From JBLIRR01 sp049472395 (GTDB lineage Bacteria > SZUA-182 > DTGQ01 > JBLIRR01): a DNA stretch of 64,000 bases. How positions within the stretch are numbered: the first letter of the stretch is position 1; each line of letters opens with the position of its first letter. Shown here in pieces: positions 35,238-43,645 of this stretch. The translations under genes and the position numbers were made by a program. The stretch covers positions 62,001-126,000 of the forward strand of contig JBLIRR010000001.1 in assembly GCA_049472395.1 (NCBI GenBank). The letters are read 5' to 3'. The notes below the pieces were generated by a model that searched no databases, was not told the DNA's origin, and saw nothing but the letters and a program-made list of their open reading frames with translations.

Positions 35238-36350
35238 ATGAAGGCTCTGAAATCGGTTAATTTACAAGCCTTGCAGCAGTATGCAGGGAGCACCTTAATT
35301 TTGGTTGCGTTCGCCTTTCTTCTTCTCACACTCTTTCTATTTAATTCTGTTCGCATTGGTCGCGTGACGGGTGAAGAGGTGGGAATTCTATTAAATAAAT
35401 TGACGGGAAATATCACCATAATTAAGCCTGGTGTAAAAATCTATAATGGTATTACGAGTGATTTTTATGTGCTTGATAAAACGCTTCAGACATTAGATAT
35501 GACGGCGGTAAAGGGAAGGGGCGATAGAAAGGAGAAGGACGACCTAAAGATCAAAACAGAGGATGGAAGCGATGTATATGTAGACCTGAAGGTTCAGTAT
35601 AAAATAAATCCTGATATGGCCGACACGGTAATAACAATCTCAGGGCCAGATGATAATTTTAAAAAGAAATGGGCACGAGATTATGTGAGGAATTTATGCA
35701 GAAACTATTTAGGAGAGTTGACAACCGAAGAATTTTACGACGCATCCAAGCGAGAGGTAAAAATCCTTATTGCCCAAAAAGAGGCCAATAAAAGACTTAA
35801 TCCCTTCGGTATAGCAATAGATAGCATCGTCATTCCCAGAAAACCCCATTTTTATAAAGAATACGAAGATATGATTAAGAAAAAAAAATTGGCTGACCAA
35901 GCAGTATTGGAAGAGCAGTCAAAAGCCCAGGCTGCAAAGCAACGTCAACTTACTATTATTGTAGAGGAAACAAATAAAAAGAATGTAGCAATAGAACAGT
36001 TTAGAGGTGTTATGGAGAAAAAAATCATCGCAGCCAATGCGGAAGGAGAGAAAATAAGAAAAGAAGGAGAAGCCTATTATACACGCACAACTATTGGTGC
36101 GGAGGCGACATTGTTTGAAATGACCAAGTCTGCTGAAGGTATTCTAGCAAAGAAAAAAGCTGAAGCCCAAGGCATAGAAGCTCTAAAGCGAGCTCTTCAG
36201 GGAGAAGGCGGCCGTAATATGGTTAAATTGGAGTATGCCAAAAAGCTTAAACAGATAACATTGACAGGAAAACCATTTACCATTGAGGGCAACATCGCGC
36301 GGTTTGAACATCTAAGCGACGCAGCAGCAAGTGTTGCACGCACAAAATAA
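35238..36350 (+). CDS. SPFH/band 7 (prohibitin-HflK/C-like) membrane protein, first copy
   Basis: 370 residues. One N-terminal membrane helix (about 19-38) precedes the SPFH domain (about 42-230: GRVTGEEVGILLNKLTGN, DLKVQYKINPD, YLGELTTEEFYDASKREV, IAIDSIVIPRK). A long charged coiled coil follows (about 225-335, KKKKLADQAVLEEQSKAQAAK). SPFH proteins form ring-like membrane microdomain scaffolds and often modulate proteases. The next gene is a clear paralogue (KLADQ is shared exactly), so a hetero-oligomer as in HflK/HflC is likely. AAAGGAGG precedes the ATG. Confidence 0.87.
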   Translation: MKALKSVNLQALQQYAGSTLILVAFAFLLLTLFLFNSVRIGRVTGEEVGILLNKLTGNITIIKPGVKIYNGITSDFYVLDKTLQTLDMTAVKGRGDRKEKDDLKIKTEDGSDVYVDLKVQYKINPDMADTVITISGPDDNFKKKWARDYVRNLCRNYLGELTTEEFYDASKREVKILIAQKEANKRLNPFGIAIDSIVIPRKPHFYKEYEDMIKKKKLADQAVLEEQSKAQAAKQRQLTIIVEETNKKNVAIEQFRGVMEKKIIAANAEGEKIRKEGEAYYTRTTIGAEATLFEMTKSAEGILAKKKAEAQGIEALKRALQGEGGRNMVKLEYAKKLKQITLTGKPFTIEGNIARFEHLSDAAASVARTK

Positions 36351-36363
36351 AAAAAGGAGGACT

Positions 36364-37437
36364 ATGATGAAAACCATCCAACTCTGCTCAATTTTTATTA
36401 TCATAGCCATTGTAGGGAGCTACATCCTGTTTAAAGGCTGCACCATTTATATTCCTATTGGTCAAATTGGAGTGCGTACTCAGGAATATTCATTGCTGAG
36501 TAAAAGGGGTATAGTGCAAGAAGATTTTGGCCCCGGCTGGCATCGTAATTTAGGGCCTATTGATTCCTGGGTCCTTTTTGACAGCACTGTGCAAACATTA
36601 GAAATGACCAGAGATCCTGAACATGGAAGCGTTAAAGGCAGGGATGATGTGCAGGTCCAGTCAGCCGATGGGTACGCGGTATCGGTCGATGTCACAGTAA
36701 AATACCGCATTAAAAATAACAGGGCCCATAAATTATATGAGGATACAGGAAGCGGAATCAAATACAAAACAATAGTACGCAATGAGGCTGAAAGATCATG
36801 CATGGGTCTTTTTGGCCAAATGAAAACTGAGGATTTTTATAATCCTGAAGAGAGAATGAAAAAAGAGAAAGAGGTCAAGGAGCTTTTAACTGAATCCCTG
36901 GCAGATAATTTTGTTGATGTAATCGATGTCTTGATTCGCAATGTCCAATTTGATCCTGAATATGAAAACAAAATACGCAGAAAAAAATTAGCTGATCAAG
37001 AGGTTGAACTCAATAAATCCATGGCAGGGGCTGCCGAGATGAAGGGGAAAACCCAGCTTATTGAAGCTGAAACAGAGAAAAAAATAAATATCATTAAGCA
37101 GGAAAAAGAAGCTGAGTTAGTGCGTATGGAAGCTGAAACAGATAAAGATATTGCCAAGATCAAAGCCGAATATGATAAATATGCTGTTGAAAAAAAAGCT
37201 GAGGCTGATATGATAGCCGCACAAAAAAAGGCTGAGGGTCATCTTTTAGTGAAAAAAGCAGAGGCTGAGGGTGAAAAACTACGTAATAAGGCTATGCAAG
37301 GAGCGGGAGGAGAAATAATAGTGGCTCTTGAAGCTGCAAAAAATCTTAATCTTACAGATGCGACCATATCAACAGTCAATATAGATTTGCTTGATATAGA
37401 GGGGATGGCAAATAAATTAGGAGCACCAAGGAAATAA
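36364..37437 (+). CDS. SPFH/band 7 membrane protein, second copy
   Basis: 357 residues from ATG 36364 (AAAGGAGG is 2-10 nt upstream; an earlier in-frame TTG at 36331 lies inside the previous gene). One membrane helix (about 5-25), SPFH domain (about 30-210: IPIGQIGVRTQEYSLL, VDVTVKYRIKNN, MGLFGQMKTEDFYNPEERM) and a Lys/Glu/Ala-rich coiled coil (about 215-325, EADMIAAQKKAEGHLLVKKA). It shares domain order and motifs with the upstream SPFH gene and is separated from it by 13 nt. Together they look like a HflK/HflC-type or prohibitin-type pair recruited to a psp operon. Confidence 0.87.
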   Translation: MMKTIQLCSIFIIIAIVGSYILFKGCTIYIPIGQIGVRTQEYSLLSKRGIVQEDFGPGWHRNLGPIDSWVLFDSTVQTLEMTRDPEHGSVKGRDDVQVQSADGYAVSVDVTVKYRIKNNRAHKLYEDTGSGIKYKTIVRNEAERSCMGLFGQMKTEDFYNPEERMKKEKEVKELLTESLADNFVDVIDVLIRNVQFDPEYENKIRRKKLADQEVELNKSMAGAAEMKGKTQLIEAETEKKINIIKQEKEAELVRMEAETDKDIAKIKAEYDKYAVEKKAEADMIAAQKKAEGHLLVKKAEAEGEKLRNKAMQGAGGEIIVALEAAKNLNLTDATISTVNIDLLDIEGMANKLGAPRK

Positions 37438-37473
37438 CATCAATATAATCTTTAAGGAGGTTGAGGAGAAATC

Positions 37474-37887
37474 ATGGATAAAGAATATAAGGGGCCTGAA
37501 CGCAGACGTCACAAACGCTTTCCATTTGAGTATCTTACAGACTATTGTATTCGTTTTCGGTGGTTTGATAGCAAAGAGTTTCAAACCGTTTACTCTGGGA
37601 ATATTAGTTTTGGAGGTGTATTGCTTTATTCTAGTAATTCCTGTTCAATTAATGATCCACTTGAAATCGAAATATCTTATAATGATAACAATAATAAGTG
37701 TATCATCCTGCTTCAAGGTTTGGTCAGGTGGACAGAAAAAGTATGTGATCCACAAACCGGGAAGAAAGAATATGCAGTGGGGGCACAATTTCATAATCTT
37801 TCAGAAGAACAAGAAAATGATTTAAAAGAATTTCTTAAAAAATACATAATAAGGGATAATACAGAACTCTTGGAGGCACTTGGTTAA
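37474..37887 (+). CDS. PilZ-domain c-di-GMP-binding protein
   Basis: 137 residues consisting of a single PilZ domain. Both c-di-GMP contacts are intact: the RxxxR motif in ERRRHKRFPF near residues 9-17 and the (D/N)xSxxG motif in SGNISFGG. An AAGGAGG ribosome-binding site precedes the ATG. It follows the SPFH pair by 36 nt, so it probably belongs to the psp operon, and links that response to second-messenger signalling. Binding is predicted from motifs only. Confidence 0.85.
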   Translation: MDKEYKGPERRRHKRFPFEYLTDYCIRFRWFDSKEFQTVYSGNISFGGVLLYSSNSCSINDPLEIEISYNDNNNKCIILLQGLVRWTEKVCDPQTGKKEYAVGAQFHNLSEEQENDLKEFLKKYIIRDNTELLEALG

Positions 37888-37925
37888 ATTTGACAGAGTA
37901 CCTTTTATACGATTACAATTTATGT

Positions 37926-38822
37926 ATGAAAGGTTATGTCAACAGAGAACAAAAATGCTCTCAATGCATCCATTATTTTATAATTTGTTTTATTTTTTTA
38001 TTAATATTTTTATGGTCTTTTCCCGATTGCCAAGGCACTGAATTTAATAGAATAATATCCTTAGCTCCCTCCATTACTGAGAGTATTTATCATCTGGGAC
38101 AAGAACACCGGCTCATAGGCGTCACCTCTTACTGTAATCATCCTGAGAAGGTGAAAGATAAGGAAATAATAGGAGAAATGCTTAATCCAAATCTTGAAAA
38201 AATATATTCCCTTGCTCCTGATTTAATAGTAGCGAGCAAAGGCATAAATCAACTGCATACAGTTGAAAAACTAAAAAGTTTGCATTTACATGTTGTGGCC
38301 TTTGATGAAGGGAATAATATTGATGAAATCTTTGAGAATTTTTTTCAGCTTGGCCTGCTTTTAGGAGCACAAGATAAAGCAGAAAAGATCATACAAAGCG
38401 TCAAGGAGAGGATGCATATTATGAAGGGCGCGCTTCACAATGATCCACCACAAAAAATTTTTTGGCAAGTAGGGACAAATCCTTTAGTCACCATAGGAAC
38501 AAATTCCTTTGTGAATGATTTTATTACTTACGTAGGGGGGAAAAATATTTTTGACATAACAGCAATTAAATATCCACGGGTAAGCAGGGAAGAAGTTCTC
38601 AAAAAAAATCCCGATATTATCATATTGATTCCTATGGGGGATGTGACGGAACATGAACAAGATGCATGGTCCTCATTCAAAGAGCTGAGTGCAGTAAAAA
38701 ATAACAAAATTTACGTGGTTGATGGGGATAAACTTTGCCGTCCAACGCCATTAAGCTTTCTTGCTGGATTAGAAGAACTCGCACGCCTTCTCCATCCTGA
38801 AATCTTCTCGTCAGGGAAATAA
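37926..38822 (+). CDS. btuF: ABC transporter periplasmic binding protein, BtuF type (cobalamin or metal chelate)
   Basis: 298 residues from ATG 37926; the frame opens at TTG 37890 but the ATG gives a normal signal region. A hydrophobic signal (about 17-37) precedes RIISLAPSITESIYHLGQ, GVTSYCNHPE, IGEMLNPNLEKIYSLAPDLI and the C-terminal LSFLAGLEELARLLHP, all of the BtuF/TroA-like class III fold. It is the first gene of btuF-btuC-btuD. Cobalamin is the usual ligand for this sequence type, but ferric siderophore or heme cannot be excluded. No cobalamin riboswitch is visible in the short upstream gap. Confidence 0.85.
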   Translation: MKGYVNREQKCSQCIHYFIICFIFLLIFLWSFPDCQGTEFNRIISLAPSITESIYHLGQEHRLIGVTSYCNHPEKVKDKEIIGEMLNPNLEKIYSLAPDLIVASKGINQLHTVEKLKSLHLHVVAFDEGNNIDEIFENFFQLGLLLGAQDKAEKIIQSVKERMHIMKGALHNDPPQKIFWQVGTNPLVTIGTNSFVNDFITYVGGKNIFDITAIKYPRVSREEVLKKNPDIIILIPMGDVTEHEQDAWSSFKELSAVKNNKIYVVDGDKLCRPTPLSFLAGLEELARLLHPEIFSSGK

Positions 38823-38825
38823 CTC

Positions 38826-39821
38826 TTGAAGAGAAAAAATAGAATTATATTCCCTTGCTTATTCCTTATATTGGGGGTGAGTTTTCTTTTTGCATCTCTT
38901 TTTGGAGGCGGGTATATTGAGCCAAAAACAGTAATATTTTATCTTGTTCATCCGGCCAAAACAGGAATCGATAGAGATATTATATGGCTCATCCGAATAC
39001 CACGAATTATTTTAGGAGCTGTTGTGGGAGGAGGTCTATCATGCTGTGGAGCAGTATTTCAGGGACTTTTACGAAATCCACTGGCTGAACCTTATACCTT
39101 GGGGATTTCAGGAGGAGCAGCGCTGGGAGTAGCACTAGGATTCATTCTCAATATCAGCGCAATTTATCTTCCCTATTTTGCTTTTGCCGGAGGGGCGTTA
39201 AGTGTCTTTCTCGTATATTTTATCGCCTCAAAAAACCAATTCTCTAATGCAACTCTTATTCTTGCAGGTGTAATTCTCAGCTTTCTTTTTTCTTCCCTGG
39301 TGTATCTGATCTTTTCTTTAGCAAAACCTGAAAATGTCCACGGGATACTCCTTTGGCTTATGGGAAGCCTCTCAAATTGTCAGAATGATTTAGTAAAGAT
39401 GGTCTCAATATTTATTATCAGTGGCATTGGAGTAACGCTCATCTTTTGCAGGGAACTTAATATTATAACACTGGGTGATGAGAAGGCGTCATATCTGGGC
39501 GTTGATTCGACCCGAATTAAAAAAGTGCTCTTTATCATCGCCTCGTGCATGACCGGCGCATGTGTTGCAGCCTCCGGAATTATCGGATTCGTCGGTTTAA
39601 TAGTGCCTCACTTTATGCGCAAAACAGTGGGTGTTAATCATCAACACCTTATACCCGCCTCCTGTTTTGGAGGGGCAATTTTTCTGATCCTCTGTGATAC
39701 CCTTGCTCGAACGATTATTCGACCTCTGGAATTACCTGTTGGGGTTATAACGGGAGTCTTCGGTGGCCTCTTTTTCTTAAGTATTCTAATCATAAGCAAC
39801 ACAAGATGGGAAATTTTCTAA
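38826..39821 (+). CDS. btuC: ABC transporter permease, BtuC/FecCD type
   Basis: 331 residues with about ten predicted helices, starting at TTG 38826, four nt after the btuF stop. Family blocks are RIPRIILGAVVGGGLSCCGAVF, FQGLLRNPLAEPYTLGISGGA, GIIGFVGLIVPHFMRKTVG, and LARTIIRPLELPVGVITGVFG. It couples to the next gene with no gap (TAA immediately followed by ATG), as is usual for a BtuCD pair. Confidence 0.92.
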   Translation: MKRKNRIIFPCLFLILGVSFLFASLFGGGYIEPKTVIFYLVHPAKTGIDRDIIWLIRIPRIILGAVVGGGLSCCGAVFQGLLRNPLAEPYTLGISGGAALGVALGFILNISAIYLPYFAFAGGALSVFLVYFIASKNQFSNATLILAGVILSFLFSSLVYLIFSLAKPENVHGILLWLMGSLSNCQNDLVKMVSIFIISGIGVTLIFCRELNIITLGDEKASYLGVDSTRIKKVLFIIASCMTGACVAASGIIGFVGLIVPHFMRKTVGVNHQHLIPASCFGGAIFLILCDTLARTIIRPLELPVGVITGVFGGLFFLSILIISNTRWEIF

Positions 39822-40604
39822 ATGAATATATTTCAGGTTGATGCGCTTTCCTGTGGGTATAATACGAAAAATATCCTGGATAATATATCATTCTCTGTAA
39901 ACAAAGGGGATTTTTTGGGAATTATCGGGCCTAACGGCGCGGGCAAGACTACGCTCTTTAAGGTGATGACGCGAATATTAAAACCTTTCTTTGGAAAAAT
40001 ATTGTATAAAGATAAAGATATATACAGCTTTTCCCTCATTGATTTTGCCAGAGAAATAGCGGTCATACCCCAGTTTTTAGAAATACCTTTCTCATACTCT
40101 GTAGAAGAATTTGTATTAATGGGAAGATTTCCTCATAACGGACGATTTACATCCTTGCGACAGAACGACTATAGGATCTTAGAAAATGTGCTCTCCTTGA
40201 CCGATACTTCCCACTTGCGGAGGATGAATATGTCTGAGTTATCTGGCGGAGAGAGACAAAGGGTGGTGCTTGCCCAAGGCTTTGCCCAAGAGCCTTCTGT
40301 ACTCTTCTTGGATGAACCAACTGCTCATTTGGATATTACCCATCAAGTACAAACCTTAAATCTAATAAAAAAATTGAATAAAGAAAAAAAAATAACTGTA
40401 ATAATAATTTTGCATGATCTAAATCTTGCGAGTAGTTATTGTAATAGACTTATTTTATTAAATCAAGGGAAAATATTTAAAAAAGGATCTCCCTCTGAGG
40501 TGCTTACTTACCAAAATATTGAAGAGGTCTATAAGACTGTCGTACTCGTGAAGCAAAATCCATTGAACTCAAAACCATATGTTGTATTGGTCACAGATAC
40601 CTAG
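39822..40604 (+). CDS. btuD: ABC transporter ATPase, BtuD/FecE type
   Basis: 260 residues. Walker A GPNGAGKTT, Q-loop IPQFLEIPF, signature LSGGERQR, Walker B VLFLDEPTAHLD, and the switch His in IILHDLNLA. The sequence is of the iron-chelate/B12 importer subfamily. Its ATG abuts the btuC stop. It is convergent with epmA (5 nt between stops). Confidence 0.93.
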   Translation: MNIFQVDALSCGYNTKNILDNISFSVNKGDFLGIIGPNGAGKTTLFKVMTRILKPFFGKILYKDKDIYSFSLIDFAREIAVIPQFLEIPFSYSVEEFVLMGRFPHNGRFTSLRQNDYRILENVLSLTDTSHLRRMNMSELSGGERQRVVLAQGFAQEPSVLFLDEPTAHLDITHQVQTLNLIKKLNKEKKITVIIILHDLNLASSYCNRLILLNQGKIFKKGSPSEVLTYQNIEEVYKTVVLVKQNPLNSKPYVVLVTDT

Positions 40605-40609
40605 AAGTA

Positions 40610-41476
40610 TTACCGATACTGCGCAAAGGGCATAACTTCACCAATTGAAGAGGCTTGGATTATGGCCATGAGCAGGCGGTCAACTCCCAAGGCAATACCC
40701 GCACATGAGGGGAATCCCGACTGTATATCAGAAAGAAAACTCTCATCCACTGGATACTCTTTCTTGCCCGTGGTTTTTCTTTGCCTATTTGCTTCTTTAA
40801 ATCGTGTGCGGTATTCTTCCGCATCCGTCAATTCAGTGAATCCATTGGCTATCTCAAAACCACGAAGATATAATTCAAACCGCTCACAAAAAAGAGGATC
40901 ACTATCTTTAATCCTTGACAGACTTGCAAGCGGGGAGGGAAAATCATAAATAATAACCGCTTCATATTCTTTTAAGGCAGGCTCTATTTTATCAACAAAA
41001 TCACTAAAAAAACGCATCTCATCCCAGGAAGATGAGGGTTTCCATCCTGCATGCGTTATAAATAAATCATCAATGGAAATGCGGGGTACATGGTTAAGTG
41101 AGAGTGAACTTGCATATGAAATATCCTGCGAAATCCATTGAACTAAGTCCAGCACCTCCTTCATAAGATGGGTGTATTCTTTATTTATTATATACCATTC
41201 AAGAATACAAAATTCAGGATTATGGTAAGTGCCACTCTCCTCCTTGCGAAAGGCATGGGTTATCTGAAATATTTTTTCACACCCCATGCTCACTACCCTT
41301 TTCATATGAAGCTCTGGGGATGTTATCAAATAATAACCGCCTTCTACGCACACAGCCTCAATATGGGGATCAATACCAGGGGATAACACCACATGGGGAG
41401 TTTGAACCTCGATATAATTGCGTTTATAAAAAAAGGATCGAATACTTTTTAAAAGCTCGTGCCGAAGAAAAAAAAT
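40610..41476 (-). CDS. epmA: EF-P--(R)-beta-lysine ligase, non-canonical start suspected
   Basis: Lysyl-tRNA-synthetase-like enzyme that attaches beta-lysine to EF-P; the target EF-P gene is immediately upstream. Class-II synthetase motifs are clear: SPELHMKR, FQITHAFRKEE, HNPEFCILEWY and the final GIALGVDRLLMAI. The first canonical codon in frame is GTG 41395/41392, but the reading frame upstream continues as RHELLKSIRSFFYKRNYIEV and QTPHVVLSPGIDPH, which is the missing conserved EpmA N-terminus. No ATG, GTG or TTG lies between the in-frame stop inside efp and that GTG. Candidate starts are ATT at 41476 or ATA at 41491 (the latter has GAGAGG about 10 nt upstream). The coordinate given uses the ATT; about 288 residues result. 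Confidence 0.8.
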   Translation of the reverse strand: MFFLRHELLKSIRSFFYKRNYIEVQTPHVVLSPGIDPHIEAVCVEGGYYLITSPELHMKRVVSMGCEKIFQITHAFRKEESGTYHNPEFCILEWYIINKEYTHLMKEVLDLVQWISQDISYASSLSLNHVPRISIDDLFITHAGWKPSSSWDEMRFFSDFVDKIEPALKEYEAVIIYDFPSPLASLSRIKDSDPLFCERFELYLRGFEIANGFTELTDAEEYRTRFKEANRQRKTTGKKEYPVDESFLSDIQSGFPSCAGIALGVDRLLMAIIQASSIGEVMPFAQYR

Positions 41477-41487
41477 GTCCCTGCGCT

Positions 41488-42051
41488 CTATTTTTTTGTT
41501 ACCCTCTCTACATATTCTCCTGTCCGCGTATCCACAAGAATCCAGTCTCCCTCATTAAGAAATATGGGGACCTGTAATTTAGCACCAGTGTGCATAGTGG
41601 CTGGCTTACCGCCTCCAGTAACCGTATTCCCTTTAAATCCCGGCTCTGTCTCAATTATCTGAAGTTCAATAAAATTGGGCAGCGTAATTCCTATTGGTTG
41701 GTTATTGAAAAACAAAATCTCCACTTCCATGTTCTCAACAAGATAATTCTTGTCATCACCCACCTGCTCCTCACTTAATTCAATCTGCTCGTATGTCTCA
41801 GTATTCATAAAGTGATATGCGTTATCCGCATACAAGAATTGCATGTGTGACTCTTCTATATTTGCGGGCTCAAGTTTCTCTCCCGAGCGAAAAGTACGCT
41901 CTAATACATTTCCTGAGACCATGTTTTTCAGCTTTGTACGGGTAAAGGCAACGCCCTTTCCTGGTTTTACAAATTGGAAATCAACTACTATATAAGGCTC
42001 TCCCTCAATTTGTATTTTAAGATTCTTTCTTATATCTGATGTTTCATACAT
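41488..42051 (-). CDS. efp: translation elongation factor P
   Basis: Relieves ribosome stalling at polyproline stretches. Three beta-barrel domains fit the 187 residues: VVDFQFVKPGKGVAFTR carries the modified lysine (Lys32, in the PGKG loop), and GLKG-type VVL/GEYVERV ends domain III. Lysine at the tip fits the EpmA partner encoded just downstream; the aminomutase EpmB is not in this window. The Pro-rich proteins of this window (18754, GspC tail) are plausible clients. Confidence 0.95.
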   Translation of the reverse strand: MYETSDIRKNLKIQIEGEPYIVVDFQFVKPGKGVAFTRTKLKNMVSGNVLERTFRSGEKLEPANIEESHMQFLYADNAYHFMNTETYEQIELSEEQVGDDKNYLVENMEVEILFFNNQPIGITLPNFIELQIIETEPGFKGNTVTGGGKPATMHTGAKLQVPIFLNEGDWILVDTRTGEYVERVTKK

Positions 42052-42091
42052 TGTTGGCCTATCTATCTATTTAGTATTATTTCATAGAGTA

Positions 42092-42934
42092 TTATTTTAT
42101 CTGTTCCATCTGCTTCCTGGCATTTTCTGCTTCATTTGTATCCGGATACTCCTCAATAAGCTGGGTTAAAATTGCCTTCGCATCCTTCTTCCTTTCTAGT
42201 TGAAGAAATGCCTTCGCTTGTTTTAAGATTGCCGCCGGCACCTTATTACCCTTCGGATAATTTGTTTTAACCTTCTCATATTCTATTATTGCTTGCTCAT
42301 AATTACCCATTTTATATTCACACTCCCCAATCCAAAATTGGGCATTATCAGCGAGTTTCCCTTGAGGAAAATCCTCAAGAAAGGTTTTAAATTTTTTTTG
42401 GGCATTCAAATAATCTTGCGAAATAAAACTCTGATAAGCAGCCTGGTATATTTCCTCTTCTTTTTGCTTCGTTTCCGACCCTTCCGAGGGAAGGGCTCCC
42501 TTCATGGATGTCTGACTAAAATTTTTTAAAAATCCCTCCAATTGATCTTCTAAATTCTCAACTCTGTACCTTAGTTGTTCTATCTGATTTTTAAAGCGTG
42601 CGATTGTGTCAACCTGCCGATTAACTAATTGATTATAATCCTCTAATTTTGCAGACAGCTTTCTATTTTCATCACGAGATAGGTCAACCATCACCTGGAG
42701 ATTGGCAATCTGTTCCCTCATTCCCTGAAAATCTGTCTGCACTTCAACTTCTTGAGATACAAAACCCGTTTTCAGCTCACCCCGTACTGCGTCCATTTCT
42801 GTCTTAATATTTGCAATCTGCCGTTTTTGAGATTCAAGATTTCCTTTCAGAACAACAATATCTTGCATGCTGGCACATCCAACAACCAGAGATAACAAGA
42901 TTATAAGTACACTCCAAGCTTTGATTTTCTTCAC
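42092..42934 (-). CDS. cpoB: Tol-Pal associated coiled-coil/TPR protein CpoB (YbgF)
   Basis: 280 residues. A lipoprotein signal ends in VVGC (Cys about residue 20), unlike the soluble E. coli protein. A coiled coil (about 25-135, SQKRQIANIKTEMDAVRGEL) is followed by TPR repeats (about 155-280: YQAAYQSFISQDYLNAQKKF, AQFWIGECEYKMGNYEQAI). CpoB links Tol-Pal to peptidoglycan synthesis. It follows pal by 23 nt, the standard order tolA-tolB-pal-cpoB. Confidence 0.9.
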   Translation of the reverse strand: MKKIKAWSVLIILLSLVVGCASMQDIVVLKGNLESQKRQIANIKTEMDAVRGELKTGFVSQEVEVQTDFQGMREQIANLQVMVDLSRDENRKLSAKLEDYNQLVNRQVDTIARFKNQIEQLRYRVENLEDQLEGFLKNFSQTSMKGALPSEGSETKQKEEEIYQAAYQSFISQDYLNAQKKFKTFLEDFPQGKLADNAQFWIGECEYKMGNYEQAIIEYEKVKTNYPKGNKVPAAILKQAKAFLQLERKKDAKAILTQLIEEYPDTNEAENARKQMEQIK

Positions 42935-42957
42935 TACCCCCTTTTATCTTAAGGTTT

Positions 42958-43554
42958 TTAGTCGGTTAAGATTATAATATGTGCTCGCCTGTTTTTAGAC
43001 CACGCTTCTTCATTATGCCTCGGATCAACAGGCATCTCTTCCCCGTAACTTATTGTTGATATATTCATTGAGGGGAAATTCAATGAGGATAAGTACTTTT
43101 CAACTGCTTGAGCACGCTTTTCCCCAAGTGTAAGATTATACTCAACACTTCCGCGTTCATCACAATGCCCTTCAACCTGTATTCTGCTATTGGGGAGATT
43201 CTTCAACAAGTTAATATTATCAGCCAAGACTCGGCGACTCTCCTTGGTTAATTCATATTTATCAAAGGCAAAATAAATATCCTTGAGCTTGGGAAGTTCC
43301 ATAAACCTGCCTTCAATGCCGGGATATTCTTTTTCCTCGCCTCCCTCAGCTATTACTTCTCTTTTTAAAACATGCGTATCATCTTCCACCAATTCCTCTT
43401 TTTCCGGCTCTTCTCTTCTCGTAGGCTCAATAATCTCTTCCCTAAAAGGTTCATAGGCACTCTTCTTTTTTGGGGTTGAACATGCACAGATAAATAATAA
43501 TAAAACGATGATAAAAATACTCTTGAAGTAAAACTTTTTTTTCAGATTCATCAT
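42958..43554 (-). CDS. pal: peptidoglycan-associated lipoprotein Pal
   Basis: 198 residues with a lipoprotein signal ending ICAC and a Glu-rich linker (about 35-80). The OmpA-like peptidoglycan-binding domain (about 85-195) shows IYFAFDKYEL, VEGHCDERGSVEYNLTLGEK and WSKNRRAHI. It anchors the outer membrane to the wall and interacts with TolB. It lies between tolB and cpoB. Confidence 0.95.
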   Translation of the reverse strand: MMNLKKKFYFKSIFIIVLLLFICACSTPKKKSAYEPFREEIIEPTRREEPEKEELVEDDTHVLKREVIAEGGEEKEYPGIEGRFMELPKLKDIYFAFDKYELTKESRRVLADNINLLKNLPNSRIQVEGHCDERGSVEYNLTLGEKRAQAVEKYLSSLNFPSMNISTISYGEEMPVDPRHNEEAWSKNRRAHIIILTD

Positions 43555-43645
43555 CTTCTCCTTTCGAAAGATTACACATTTTCAATATCATTTGAAAGAT
43601 ATTGTACCAAACCAAATTTTTTTTTCAACTTATTTACCTATAATT

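Noticed and set aside
37888..37925. Cobalamin riboswitch before btuF
   Set aside because: The gap is far too short and lacks the B12 box.
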